Of a stretch of DNA of 64,000 nucleotides, positions 42,767 to 51,481 are shown piece after piece. Under the pieces are notes generated by a model that was given only the letters and a program-made list of their open reading frames with translations, was not told the origin of the DNA and did not search any database. Source of the stretch: Cohnella luojiensis. GTDB taxonomy: Bacteria; Bacillota; Bacilli; Paenibacillales; Paenibacillaceae. The position numbers were made by a program, and so were the translations under genes. The stretch is from NCBI RefSeq assembly GCF_004564235.1, contig NZ_SOMN01000003.1, positions 124,001-188,000 on the forward strand, given 5' to 3'. Position 1 is the stretch's first letter. Every line of letters begins with the position of its first letter.

Positions 42767-43570
42767 ATGTCGGACAAAATTACGGTTGCCGTAGCCGGAG
42801 CAGCCGGACGCATGGGCCGCGAGGTCGTCAGAATGGTATTGGAGGATCCCGAGTTGCGGCTTGTCGCGGCAATCGCTACTTCCGCGGGTCCCGTTGACGC
42901 CGGTACGCTGGTCGGCAAGCCGGATACAGGCGTCATCGTGACTCCGCATCTTGGTGACGCCTTGTCCGTAAGCCGCCCGGACGTTCTGGTCGATTTCACG
43001 AATCCGAAATCCGCCATGCCCAATACGGAAACCGCGCTTGCATACGGCGTTCGACCCGTCATCGGTACGACCGGGTTCACGCAAGAGCAGATTGCCGAGT
43101 TGGACAAGCAGTGCAAAGAGAAAGGCATCGGCGGGTTGATCGCGCCCAACTTCTCTATCGGAGCCATCTTAATGATGAAATTCTCCGCGATGGCTGCCAA
43201 GTATTTTCCCCATGTGGAAATCATTGAATACCATGGGGACCAAAAACTAGACGCGCCGTCCGGAACGTCGATCAAAACGGCGGAGTGGATAGCGGAAGCC
43301 CGGGAAGAGCTCCGTCAAGGCAACCCCAACGAGGAAGAGGTTATCGAAGGAGCTAGAGGCGGTTACTATAACGGATTCCGCATACATAGCGTTCGGCTGC
43401 CTGGCGTATTCGCTCAGCAGGAGGTCGTATTCGGCGCATTCGGACAAACCCTGAAGATTCGCCATGATTCTTACGATCGCGCTGGGTACATGCCGGGAGT
43501 CAATACAGCCATTAAGAAGATTATGACGGTTACCGGGATGGTGTACGGCTTCGAACACTTCTTGGATTAG
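42767..43570 (+). CDS. dapB: 4-hydroxy-tetrahydrodipicolinate reductase
   Basis: NAD(P)H-dependent step of lysine/diaminopimelate and dipicolinate precursor synthesis. The 267-residue protein has the Rossmann motif VAVAGAAGRMGREVVRM, IGTTGFTQEQI, APNFSIGAILMMKFS, and the substrate loop EIIEYHGDQKLDAPSGTSIKTAEW (family HHxxKxDxPSGT, with Tyr-His here). ATG 42767 follows AGGAACAGGTG. Confidence 0.95.
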   Translation: MSDKITVAVAGAAGRMGREVVRMVLEDPELRLVAAIATSAGPVDAGTLVGKPDTGVIVTPHLGDALSVSRPDVLVDFTNPKSAMPNTETALAYGVRPVIGTTGFTQEQIAELDKQCKEKGIGGLIAPNFSIGAILMMKFSAMAAKYFPHVEIIEYHGDQKLDAPSGTSIKTAEWIAEAREELRQGNPNEEEVIEGARGGYYNGFRIHSVRLPGVFAQQEVVFGAFGQTLKIRHDSYDRAGYMPGVNTAIKKIMTVTGMVYGFEHFLD

Positions 43571-43602
43571 CTGGCACTGCCTAGGAGAGGGGATTGATTT
43601 CC

Positions 43603-44025
43603 ATGATGGATATCGCACTTATCGCTCACGATCGCAAGAAGGATGAAATGGTTAATTTCGCGATCGCATACGAACATGTACTTAAGCATCACCGCCTGTA
43701 CGCAACGGGCACGACAGGCACTCGTATTATGGAGAATACGTCCCTTTCCGTACATCGATTCATGTCGGGACCGCTCGGAGGGGACCAGCAAATCGGAGCA
43801 AGGGTAGCGGAGAACACGATGGACCTCATTTTGTTTTTCCGGGATCCGCTTATGGCTCAACCGCACGAGCCGGATATTATCGCTCTCCTGCGGTTATGCG
43901 ATGTTCAAGGCATACCGGTCGCTACGAATGTCGCCACGGGCGAGCTGCTCGTTAAAGCGCTGGAGCGCGGAGACTTCGCATGGCGAGAGCTCGTACATAA
44001 ATATAAGCCCGGAATAGAAGGATGA
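43603..44025 (+). CDS. mgsA: Methylglyoxal synthase
   Basis: Converts dihydroxyacetone phosphate to methylglyoxal, a bypass of lower glycolysis. The 140-residue protein has [31 protein letters not shown] (phosphate loop), [17 protein letters not shown] with the catalytic Asp, and [18 protein letters not shown] 43603 lies 10 bases after AGGAGAGGGG. Confidence 0.96.
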   Translation: MMDIALIAHDRKKDEMVNFAIAYEHVLKHHRLYATGTTGTRIMENTSLSVHRFMSGPLGGDQQIGARVAENTMDLILFFRDPLMAQPHEPDIIALLRLCDVQGIPVATNVATGELLVKALERGDFAWRELVHKYKPGIEG

Positions 44026-44032
44026 AGGCATA

Positions 44033-44746
44033 ATGAATCCTACTCGGAATAACCCAACGTTAGACATGCTAATATTCGCAGCTCATCCGGACGATGCGGA
44101 GATCGGCATGGGCGGTACGATAGCCAAGCACATTCAAGACGGATTAACGGTGGGCATCATTGATCTAACGTACGCGGAGATGTCTTCTAACGGCAACGTG
44201 GAGTTACGACAACGGGAAGCGGCCGCGGCAAGCGCGATACTCGGCTTGACGGTTCGGGACAATCTCGGTTTGCCGGATCGGCGGTTATCGGTTATCGCCC
44301 AGCAGGTAGACCCGATGGTTGCCGCGATCCGCAAGTACCGGCCGCGGCTCGTCTTCGCTCCTTATTTCGCGGATAGGCATCCGGATCATATCGCGTGCAG
44401 CCGGATGGCCGAAGAAGCGGTATTCAATGCCAAGCTAAGAAAGTATATGCCTGAATATCCGGCATGGACCGTAGAACAGCTGTTTTTCTACTTTATTAAC
44501 GATACCCACGCTCCGCAGCTATTAATAGATATTAGCGAAGTGCACGAGATCAAGATGAACGCCCTTAAGGCTTACCGTTCTCAGTTCATGCCGGATGGCC
44601 ATGAAGCCGACTGGGTAGAAACGCCGCTTACCGGCGCTTACTTGGATAACGTCGCAGCGAGGGACCGATTGCTTGGGCAAGCCAAGAAATGGTCCTATGC
44701 CGAAGGCTTTATTCCCAAAGGCCCGGTTGCGCTGAATCGCTTCTAA
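44033..44746 (+). CDS. bshB1: Bacillithiol biosynthesis deacetylase BshB1
   Basis: Removes the acetyl group from GlcNAc-malate in bacillithiol synthesis. The 237-residue LmbE/PIG-L enzyme has the zinc and catalytic motif FAAHPDDAEIGMGGTIAKH near the start and later YFADRHPDHIACSRMAEEAVF with the further His ligand. It is followed by bshA, the preceding step, as in Bacillus. RBS GAAGGATGAAGG. Confidence 0.93.
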   Translation: MNPTRNNPTLDMLIFAAHPDDAEIGMGGTIAKHIQDGLTVGIIDLTYAEMSSNGNVELRQREAAAASAILGLTVRDNLGLPDRRLSVIAQQVDPMVAAIRKYRPRLVFAPYFADRHPDHIACSRMAEEAVFNAKLRKYMPEYPAWTVEQLFFYFINDTHAPQLLIDISEVHEIKMNALKAYRSQFMPDGHEADWVETPLTGAYLDNVAARDRLLGQAKKWSYAEGFIPKGPVALNRF

Positions 44747-44792
44747 TCGCGATTAAGTCGGGAATATAATCAAGGGGAAGGGAGGAATCGAC

Positions 44793-45956
44793 ATGAATCG
44801 TCCGCTTAAAATCGGCATTACCTGTTACCCTTCGCTTGGAGGTTCAGGAGTCGTTGCGACGGAGTTAGGAAAACTATTGGCAGAGAAAGGCCATGAAATC
44901 CATTTTATTACGCATAGCATGCCGTTCCGTCTAGGGAAATTCCATCGAAATATCTTCTATCATGAAGTCGAAGTATCCGATTATTACGTGTTTCGTTATC
45001 CTCCATATGATCTGTCTCTAGCCAGTAAAATGAATCAGGTCGCCAAGCTGCAGAATCTGGATTTGCTTCATGTACATTATGCCGTTCCTCATGCGATCTG
45101 CGCGATATTAGCGAAGCAAATGGCCGGGGATAACCTGAAGGTCGTCACGACTCTTCACGGAACGGACATCACGGTATTGGCGCAAGATGAGACGTTGAAG
45201 GACATAATCCGGCTCGGCATCCGCAAGAGCGATGCGGTCACGGCGGTTAGCCGGGATCTGATCAAGGAAACCCGCGAGCTGCTCGATATTCAAGAGCCGA
45301 TCGATCTCACCTACAATTTCGTGGACAAACGAATTTATTATCCTCGCGAATGTATCGGCCTGCGCGCGGACTATGCGGATCCTCATGAAAAAGTGCTCAT
45401 GCATATTTCCAACTTTCGGCCCGTGAAACGGACGTCGGACGTGGTAGATATATTCGCCAAAGTTAATGCCAAGACTCCAGCGAAGCTTGTGCTCGTCGGA
45501 GAAGGTCCGGATTTGCCAAAAATACAATCGAAAATTCAGGCGATGGGATTAACGCATCGCGTTCATTTCTTGGGTAAGCAGGACGATGTGGCGCAGGTGA
45601 TTTCCATTGCGGACTTGATGCTGCTCCCATCGGAGAAGGAAAGCTTCGGATTGGTCGCGTTGGAAGCGATGGCTTGCGGAGTTCCGACGATCGGTTCAAT
45701 TGCCGGAGGCATTCCAGAGCTTGTCCAGCATGGCATCACTGGATTTCTGTCTCCTATTGGGAACACTGACGATATGGCGGATAATGCATTGAAGCTTTTG
45801 ACCAACGAAAAACTGAGTGCGGAGTTCAGGGAAGCCTGCCTTCAGCGCGCGCATTGCGTATTCGACGACAAGCTCATTACCGCCCAATACGAAGAAATCT
45901 ACTATCGCGTTCTCGGAATGCCTCTGGCTACTCCTGTTCCTATGTGCAATGTGTAA
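44793..45956 (+). CDS. bshA: N-acetyl-alpha-D-glucosaminyl L-malate synthase BshA
   Basis: Glycosyltransferase (GT4) that joins UDP-GlcNAc to L-malate, the first step to bacillithiol. The 387-residue protein begins [36 protein letters not shown], with [44 protein letters not shown], and the donor site [39 protein letters not shown]. Together with bshB1 it supports bacillithiol as the major thiol. Confidence 0.96.
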   Translation: MNRPLKIGITCYPSLGGSGVVATELGKLLAEKGHEIHFITHSMPFRLGKFHRNIFYHEVEVSDYYVFRYPPYDLSLASKMNQVAKLQNLDLLHVHYAVPHAICAILAKQMAGDNLKVVTTLHGTDITVLAQDETLKDIIRLGIRKSDAVTAVSRDLIKETRELLDIQEPIDLTYNFVDKRIYYPRECIGLRADYADPHEKVLMHISNFRPVKRTSDVVDIFAKVNAKTPAKLVLVGEGPDLPKIQSKIQAMGLTHRVHFLGKQDDVAQVISIADLMLLPSEKESFGLVALEAMACGVPTIGSIAGGIPELVQHGITGFLSPIGNTDDMADNALKLLTNEKLSAEFREACLQRAHCVFDDKLITAQYEEIYYRVLGMPLATPVPMCNV

Positions 45957-45996
45957 ATAGGCGTGAATCGATCACGGTACGGGAGGTAGGCGTTTA

Positions 45997-47313
45997 ATGA
46001 TGGACACTGTAAAAAGTCAAGACGATAACATCTGGGCGGAAGGCATGAACATTATCGGAAGACTGGAGCAAAGCGGTTATAGAGCTTATCTGGTCGGAGG
46101 CTGCGTCAGAGACCGGATGTTAGGCCGCAGCCTCCACGATATCGATATCGCCACCTCGGCAACGCCAGAAGAGGTAATGGCTTTGTTCTCGCGCACCTTG
46201 CCGACCGGATTGAAGCATGGCACGGTAACGGTCATGGAAAACGGACGTTCCTTCGAGATAACGACGTTCCGTCAAGAAACTGGCTACACCGATGCGAGGA
46301 GACCCGACCAAATTTCTTTCGTGCTGGATGTCAGAGAGGATCTGGCGAGACGCGATTTTACCTTTAACGCGATGGCTATCGGAGTGGATGGAGAGATTGT
46401 CGACCCGTTCGGAGGGCAAGATGCCTTGCGCGCGGGAGTCGTGGACTGCGTCGGAGATGCCTCGGAACGCTTCGGCGAAGATGCGTTAAGAATGCTGAGA
46501 GCCATCCGTTTTGCCGCCGAATTCGAATTTGTCTTGCTGCCCGATGTCTGGCAGAGTATCGTCAAGCATCGTTCCAAGCTGAAGCAAGTAGCGCTCGAAC
46601 GCGTTAGCGCGGAATGGGACAAAATGATGGCGGGCAGCGGGCCCGAACAAGCCTGTCATTACCTATTCAAGAGCGGATTGCTCGTGAACGTGAAAGAGCC
46701 TTTACCCGATTCTTTTCAACAGGCAGCGGAACGTTATAGGTTCAATGAGCTTCCGTGGGAATGGGATGTTTGGGGAACGGCTGCGACTGATGAAGGCACG
46801 ATGGGTAACATGCTCCAGCTTCCGCTTATATCGGATGCCGATCTCAGATGGGCTGCATTGATAGCCGGGATTGGAATGAGCGAAGAGGACTGCACGGCCT
46901 TGTGCCGAACGCTGCGCATAAGCGGGCGAAGGGCAGCCCGCATAGCGGGAGTCGCGGGTTTTAACGAGAAACTCGGCTACTATGACGACCATTCGCTTAG
47001 AGTGGGATGGATCCGTACCGTCTTAGCTTACGGACGGTCGATCGCCGAGGATTGGCTAACGGTGAACGAGGTTTGCGATCCGGACTCGTCAGCGAAAGAG
47101 AAGACGCTATGGTTGAACGAGCTATCGGTGACCTCGGTCCAGGAGCTCGCTGTTAAAGGGGACGAGCTCTGCAGCTATCTTGGACGATCACCCGGGCCGT
47201 GGATTGCTGCGCTGCTGCAGCAGCTTCTTGAAGAGGTCGCTCTGGGGGGTATTCCAAATGATAAAGGCTCACTGCTATGGGCGGCGAAAGAAAGCATAGG
47301 CAATCAGAGATAA
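45997..47313 (+). CDS. cca: CCA tRNA nucleotidyltransferase
   Basis: Adds or repairs the 3' CCA of tRNAs. The 438-residue class II enzyme has the nucleotidyltransferase motif YLVGGCVRDRMLGRSLHDIDIATSATPEEV (GGxVRD and DxD), LPTGLKHGTVTV, the RRDFTFNAMAIG-like RRDFTFNAMAI and EDALRMLRAIRFAAEFEF. The C-terminal part is poorly conserved and somewhat longer than in B. subtilis (397 residues). RBS GGGAGGTAGG; ATG 45997 or 46000. Confidence 0.95.
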   Translation: MMDTVKSQDDNIWAEGMNIIGRLEQSGYRAYLVGGCVRDRMLGRSLHDIDIATSATPEEVMALFSRTLPTGLKHGTVTVMENGRSFEITTFRQETGYTDARRPDQISFVLDVREDLARRDFTFNAMAIGVDGEIVDPFGGQDALRAGVVDCVGDASERFGEDALRMLRAIRFAAEFEFVLLPDVWQSIVKHRSKLKQVALERVSAEWDKMMAGSGPEQACHYLFKSGLLVNVKEPLPDSFQQAAERYRFNELPWEWDVWGTAATDEGTMGNMLQLPLISDADLRWAALIAGIGMSEEDCTALCRTLRISGRRAARIAGVAGFNEKLGYYDDHSLRVGWIRTVLAYGRSIAEDWLTVNEVCDPDSSAKEKTLWLNELSVTSVQELAVKGDELCSYLGRSPGPWIAALLQQLLEEVALGGIPNDKGSLLWAAKESIGNQR

Positions 47314-47330
47314 CTGGGCGGTGAAGAGGA

Positions 47331-48314
47331 ATGGGCAAGGAGAATCTGCTGCATCTGCTAGAAGCGGAAGCAGGCGAATACGTATCGGGAGAAGAAATCA
47401 GCCGGAAGCTGAACGTGAGCCGTACGGCGGTCTGGAAGCAGGTACGTAAGCTAGAGGCCGAAGGTTATCATATCGAAGCCGTCCCGAGATTGGGTTATCG
47501 GCTTCAAGGGAAGCCGTCCCGCTTATCCGTTCATGAGTTATTACCTAAGCTGAATACGAAGCGGTTCGGTCGCCAGCTGCATTTGCTCGACGTAGTGCCC
47601 TCGACGCAGGATGAGATGCGCCGGTTAGCGGAGCAGGGAGCACCGGAGGGCACGCTCGTTATAGCCGAGCAACAAACGAACGGTCGCGGGCGCATGGGGC
47701 GTTCATGGGTATCTCCGGCTGGCAAGGGGATATGGATGAGCCTTCTTCTTCGTCCGCCCGTCCCCCTCCCGTTAACGCCGCAATTGACCTTGCTCGCGGC
47801 AGTTGCGCTAAGTCGTGCCATTATTCGCGAAGTACCCGTGACGATCGGAATCAAGTGGCCTAACGACCTGCTCGTGAATGGGAAGAAAATCAGCGGAATC
47901 TTGTTAGAATCCGCGGCGGAAGACGAAAGATTGCGCTACGTGGTCGTCGGAATGGGAATATCGGTGAATCTCGACGCGGAGGATTACCCTGAAGATCTGC
48001 TAACCAAAGCCGTTTCGTTAAAAATGGCCTCGGGTAACGCGTTAAACCGAAGCGATCTGATCGCAAGCATACTTGAGGAGTTCGAACGATTATACGAACT
48101 GTATTTGGAGCAGGGCTTCGCTCCGATCCGTTCCTTATGGGAAGCTCATTCGGTAACCTTGAACAAGGAAACGACGCTGCATACTCCGCAAGGCCCCATT
48201 CTAGGCGTGCCTCGAGGATTGGACGATATGGGCGGATTGAAGGTTGAATTAGCGGACGGAAGCTCTCGTACTATCTATTCCGCGGAAGTCGGCGATCGGG
48301 TTGTCGGTTCATAG
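47331..48314 (+). CDS. birA: Biotin-protein ligase and biotin repressor
   Basis: Attaches biotin to carboxylases and, as biotinyl-AMP-bound dimer, represses biotin genes. The 327-residue protein has an N-terminal winged helix (YVSGEEISRKLNVSRTAVWKQVRKLEAEGY), the central ligase domain with GRGRMGRSWVSPAGKGIWMSLLLRP (biotinyl-AMP loop) and IKWPNDLLVNGKKISGILLE (catalytic Lys), and a C-terminal SH3-like part. 17 bases after cca. Confidence 0.96.
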   Translation: MGKENLLHLLEAEAGEYVSGEEISRKLNVSRTAVWKQVRKLEAEGYHIEAVPRLGYRLQGKPSRLSVHELLPKLNTKRFGRQLHLLDVVPSTQDEMRRLAEQGAPEGTLVIAEQQTNGRGRMGRSWVSPAGKGIWMSLLLRPPVPLPLTPQLTLLAAVALSRAIIREVPVTIGIKWPNDLLVNGKKISGILLESAAEDERLRYVVVGMGISVNLDAEDYPEDLLTKAVSLKMASGNALNRSDLIASILEEFERLYELYLEQGFAPIRSLWEAHSVTLNKETTLHTPQGPILGVPRGLDDMGGLKVELADGSSRTIYSAEVGDRVVGS

Positions 48315-48331
48315 ACGTTGATCGTGATTTC

Positions 48332-48340
48332 TGTTATAAT
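48332..48340 (+). promoter_or_regulatory. Extended -10 promoter of panBCD
   Basis: TGTTATAAT (48332-48340), with a poor -35 (TAGACG) 17 bases upstream. It sits right after birA and just before the leader RNA. Confidence 0.55.
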
Positions 48341-48347
48341 CTCTGTG

Positions 48348-48382
48348 CAAGGTGGTATCGCTGACGAAGCGAACCGCACTTG
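48348..48382 (+). promoter_or_regulatory. pan-type leader hairpin, copy 1
   Basis: A stem with two single bulged A on the 3' side: CAAG (48348-48351), GTGGT, AT, CGCT, loop GACGA, AGCG, bulged A48372, ACCGC, bulged A48378, CTTG (48379-48382). A stem with two conserved bulged adenosines in the leader of panB genes is how the published pan RNA motif is described. I recall this from general knowledge and have not compared it with the covariance model. Confidence 0.6.
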
Positions 48383-48446
48383 TCCAAACGATAAAAGCAA
48401 AGCACGAAGCAACAGTAATCCACTACCGTCAATGATTCGCGGCGGA

Positions 48447-48478
48447 TTCTGCTCTGAGCCGAAAGGACCGAGACAGAA
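48447..48478 (+). promoter_or_regulatory. pan-type leader hairpin, copy 2
   Basis: TTCTG (48447-48451) pairs with CAGAA (48474-48478), with bulged A48473; then CTC with GAG; then CC-GAAA-GG with bulged A48467. It has the same two bulged A on the 3' side as copy 1, 95 bases later. Tandem copies are known for the pan motif. Confidence 0.5.
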
Positions 48479-48510
48479 GGACGTGAAGGACGTTCTATGT
48501 TGAATGGCGA

Positions 48511-48542
48511 CCTTTTTTGCTCATGGGCAAATGGGTTTTTTT
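48511..48542 (+). terminator. Possible leader terminator before panB
   Basis: CC, TTTGC (48516-48520), loop, GCAAA (48527-48531), GGG, then seven T (48536-48542). Just upstream, CGTTC (48491-48495) pairs with GAATG (48502-48506) before a six-T run (48513-48518). Either could terminate transcription 36-60 bases before panB under control of the leader. Confidence 0.5.
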
Positions 48543-48577
48543 GTTGTTATATCCTGTATCCCATAGGAGGATATCCC

Positions 48578-49438
48578 ATGAAACAAGCCTTGACCTTACC
48601 GAAACTCAAAGCCATGAAGGCTCAGAAGAAACCAATAGCCATGCTGACCGCGTACGATCATCCGTCGGCTATGCTGTCCGAGGAAGCCGGCGTGGACATG
48701 ATTCTGGTCGGAGATTCATTAGGCAACGTGGTGCTCGGATACGATACGACGGTTCCCGTGAAGCTTGAAGATATGATTTACCATACCCGCGCGGTCGTGC
48801 GCGGAGCTCCGAACACGATGATCGTAACGGATATGCCGTTCGCGACTTATCGTCTTGGACCTGAAGCTACCCTGCGCAATGCGGCCAGACTCATGCAGGA
48901 AGGCGGCGCGCACGCGGTGAAGCTCGAGGGCGGCGCGGAATTGTCCGATGAAATCCGCCTGCTCACTTCCGCGGGAATTCCCGTTCTCGGACATATCGGA
49001 CTTACTCCGCAATCGGTTCATCAGATCGGCGGATATCGGGTTCAAGGGAAAAGCAGCGAAGAGGCCGAGAAGTTGCTTCAGGACGCCAAGGCGCTTGAAC
49101 AGGCCGGAGCATTCGGCGTTGTGCTGGAGCTTGTTACGGAGGAGCTGGCAGCCGCTGTGACGCACTCCATAAGCATCCCGACGATCGGGATCGGGGCGGG
49201 ACGCGGTTGCGATGGGCAAGTACTCGTCTACCATGATATACTCCGTTACGGTTCCGGTATCCGCGACAAAAAAATGGTCAAAAGTTACGCGAATATCGGC
49301 GATACGATCAGAAGCGCCATAACCGAATACGTGGACGAAGTGAGAACAAAAGCTTTTCCCGAGGAAAAGCATTCCTTCCCGCTGGATCAGTCCGCTTCGC
49401 AGAATGTAACGAAGTTATACGGGGGAGAAGGTAAATGA
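48578..49438 (+). CDS. panB: 3-methyl-2-oxobutanoate hydroxymethyltransferase
   Basis: First step of pantothenate synthesis (ketopantoate). The 286-residue TIM barrel has IAMLTAYDHPSAMLSEEAGVDMILVGDSLGNVVLGYDTT, IVTDMPFATYRLG, AVKLEGGAEL, and GHIGLTPQSVHQIGGYRVQGK, with the catalytic Glu in IGIGAGRGCDGQVLV context. ATG 48578 follows GGAGGA; longer frames upstream run through the leader RNA. Confidence 0.97.
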   Translation: MKQALTLPKLKAMKAQKKPIAMLTAYDHPSAMLSEEAGVDMILVGDSLGNVVLGYDTTVPVKLEDMIYHTRAVVRGAPNTMIVTDMPFATYRLGPEATLRNAARLMQEGGAHAVKLEGGAELSDEIRLLTSAGIPVLGHIGLTPQSVHQIGGYRVQGKSSEEAEKLLQDAKALEQAGAFGVVLELVTEELAAAVTHSISIPTIGIGAGRGCDGQVLVYHDILRYGSGIRDKKMVKSYANIGDTIRSAITEYVDEVRTKAFPEEKHSFPLDQSASQNVTKLYGGEGK

Positions 49439-50343
49439 AGCCGATAATCATCCGTACCATCGCCGAATTAAGACAAGAAATCTCCGCTTATAGACGCAGG
49501 AGTTCTTATGACCAAAAGGTGGGCTTCGTCCCGACAATGGGTTATCTTCATGATGGCCATGCCAGTCTCTTGCGCAAATCCGTTTCCGATAATGGCTTGA
49601 CCGTGCTGAGCATATTCGTTAATCCTATCCAGTTCGGGCCCGGGGAGGACTTGGATAAATATCCTCGGGACGAAGAAAGGGATATTCGGGTCGCCACCGA
49701 AGCTGGCACGGATATCGTATTTCTGCCGAGCGTTCAAGAAATGTATCCGCAGTCGCGGGTAACAACCGTCACCGTAGCGGAAGTGACCGACAGTTTATGC
49801 GGGGCTAGCCGACCAGGCCACTTTGATGGGGTTGCCACGGTCGTGGCGAAGCTATTTAACATTGTCCAGCCGGACCGAGCGTATTTCGGAATGAAGGATG
49901 CCCAGCAGGTTGCCGTCGTAACCAGAATGGTACAGGACCTGAACCTGCCCGTGGAAATCGTGCCATGCCCGATTCTGCGCGAAAAGGATGGATTGGCGCT
50001 TAGTTCGCGCAACGTTTATTTGGGAGCCGAGGAAAGAACGCAAGCGCTTCAGTTGTCCAAGTCCCTTTCGCAAGTCGAGGAATGGATAATGGAGGGCATG
50101 ACCGCAACGCAGATCATCGCTCGCTTGAAAGCGGAAATCGAATTTTTTCCGCTTGCGGACATCGATTACGTGGATATTCTGACATACCCTGAGTTGACTC
50201 CCCCGAACGGCGAACTGCCGCTGAAGGAGATAGATGTTTCCTTATTAGTAGCGGTAGCCGTTCGATACGGGAAAACACGCCTGATCGACAATAAGCTGCT
50301 TAATCCATCGGAAGTAGGTGCTGATCTATGTTTCGCCAAATGA
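49435..50343 (+). CDS. panC: Pantothenate synthetase
   Basis: Joins pantoate and beta-alanine with ATP. The 302-residue protein shows [24 protein letters not shown] (HIGH-like), [54 protein letters not shown], and [12 protein letters not shown]. It overlaps panB by 4 bases and panD by 16. Confidence 0.97.
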   Translation: MKPIIIRTIAELRQEISAYRRRSSYDQKVGFVPTMGYLHDGHASLLRKSVSDNGLTVLSIFVNPIQFGPGEDLDKYPRDEERDIRVATEAGTDIVFLPSVQEMYPQSRVTTVTVAEVTDSLCGASRPGHFDGVATVVAKLFNIVQPDRAYFGMKDAQQVAVVTRMVQDLNLPVEIVPCPILREKDGLALSSRNVYLGAEERTQALQLSKSLSQVEEWIMEGMTATQIIARLKAEIEFFPLADIDYVDILTYPELTPPNGELPLKEIDVSLLVAVAVRYGKTRLIDNKLLNPSEVGADLCFAK

Positions 50344-50711
50344 TGAAAGCCAAAATACATCGCGCGACGGTGACGGAAGCAAATCTGAATTACGTCGGAA
50401 GCATTACGATTGACCAGGATTTGCTAGAACTGGTCGATATTTTGCCCGATGAGAAAGTCCAGATCGTCAATAATAATAACGGCGCAAGATTCGAAACCTA
50501 TGCGATTCCCGGAACTAGAGGCTCCGGCGTAATCTGCTTAAACGGGGCCGCAGCAAGGCTCGTTCAACCCGGCGACCTGGTCATTATCATTAATTACGGT
50601 TTGATGTCCGATGAAGAAGCGCGTAAGCATCGCCCAAAAGTAGCCATATTGGATGAACGCAATCAAGTTGTTAAATTGTTGGCGGAAGAGCCGCATTCGA
50701 CCGTTTTGTAA
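50328..50711 (+). CDS. panD: Aspartate 1-decarboxylase
   Basis: Makes beta-alanine from aspartate; self-cleaves to form a pyruvoyl group. The 127-residue protein begins [35 protein letters not shown], with the cleavage pair Gly24-Ser25 in YVGSIT, and has [11 protein letters not shown] and [28 protein letters not shown] 50328 gives the full family N-terminus, inside the end of panC. Confidence 0.97.
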   Translation: MFRQMMKAKIHRATVTEANLNYVGSITIDQDLLELVDILPDEKVQIVNNNNGARFETYAIPGTRGSGVICLNGAAARLVQPGDLVIIINYGLMSDEEARKHRPKVAILDERNQVVKLLAEEPHSTVL

Positions 50712-50780
50712 CGCGTATGAAACACCTCCTTGAAACGCAGAATGAGCAGTACAGTTTCACTGCACAAGGGGGGAACGATC

Positions 50781-51416
50781 ATGATCCGACAATGGTTCGC
50801 GACAATGAACGACGTACTCGACAATCTCATCTTACGATTCCCGCACGCGTCCGGCGAAGAAAAAAATGCGCTGCAGCAACAATGGGGCATGCTCAAAACG
50901 CTAAGTGATGATATTATTGAATCATGGCTCCAGTTCGAAGACAAGATGAGCGTGTATCGCGACCTCCAGCAACAAACCGCCCACGCTCCCGAACCGCAGA
51001 AATTCCTGGGTTCTTTTGTCAAAGGGCAAGGTTATTTCAAGCTTCACATGTTCAACCATGCCTCCGAGCAATTGGAGGAAGCCATTGCCTCTTACCCTGA
51101 CTTCTTATGCGCACGCATGTTTCTGGCGATGTCCCGCATGCATTTGCAACAGTGGAATGAAGCGCAACGGCATTTTCAATTGATTGCCTCCATTACCGAG
51201 GAGAGCAGGCTGCAGGCGATCGCATTAAATGCGCTCGGCTGTATCCAAGCGATCTACGCGCACCTGGATCAGGCGCAAAGTTACTTTCTAAAAGCGTTGG
51301 AGGCCGATCCCGGCTTCTCCGATCCGAAGTTGAATTTGGAAGCAGTCCGACAAGGCAACAGCCAGTTGCAGCTACAATTCGGCAGCGCGGAATTACAAAC
51401 ATTAGTACAGGTCTGA
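50781..51416 (+). CDS. Tetratricopeptide-like helical protein
   Basis: A 211-residue soluble helical protein. The second half has TPR-type repeats: FKLHMFNHASEQLEEAIASYPDFLCARMFLAMSRMHLQQWNEAQRHFQLI and LGCIQAIYAHLDQAQSYFLKALEADPGF. The N-terminal 70 residues are a helical region without a known motif. AAGGGGGG is 7 bases before ATG 50781. It lies between panD and dinG, where B. subtilis has no such gene; partner unknown. Confidence 0.75.
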   Translation: MIRQWFATMNDVLDNLILRFPHASGEEKNALQQQWGMLKTLSDDIIESWLQFEDKMSVYRDLQQQTAHAPEPQKFLGSFVKGQGYFKLHMFNHASEQLEEAIASYPDFLCARMFLAMSRMHLQQWNEAQRHFQLIASITEESRLQAIALNALGCIQAIYAHLDQAQSYFLKALEADPGFSDPKLNLEAVRQGNSQLQLQFGSAELQTLVQV

Positions 51417-51481
51417 TCCTCATTATTAATCATAGCCGTTATCAGCAGTTCCGTGCGTGCCGGAAGGAAAGGAAGTCTGGA

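Noticed and set aside
48350-48380. A T-box antiterminator, because GGTGGTATCGC resembles GGGTGGTACCGCG
   Set aside because: No Stem I, specifier loop or matching terminator is present, and panB is not a T-box gene. The two bulged A point to a pan-type hairpin instead.
48318-48503. A 61-codon frame between birA and panB
   Set aside because: It crosses the predicted promoter and the paired leader stems and has no ribosome binding site.
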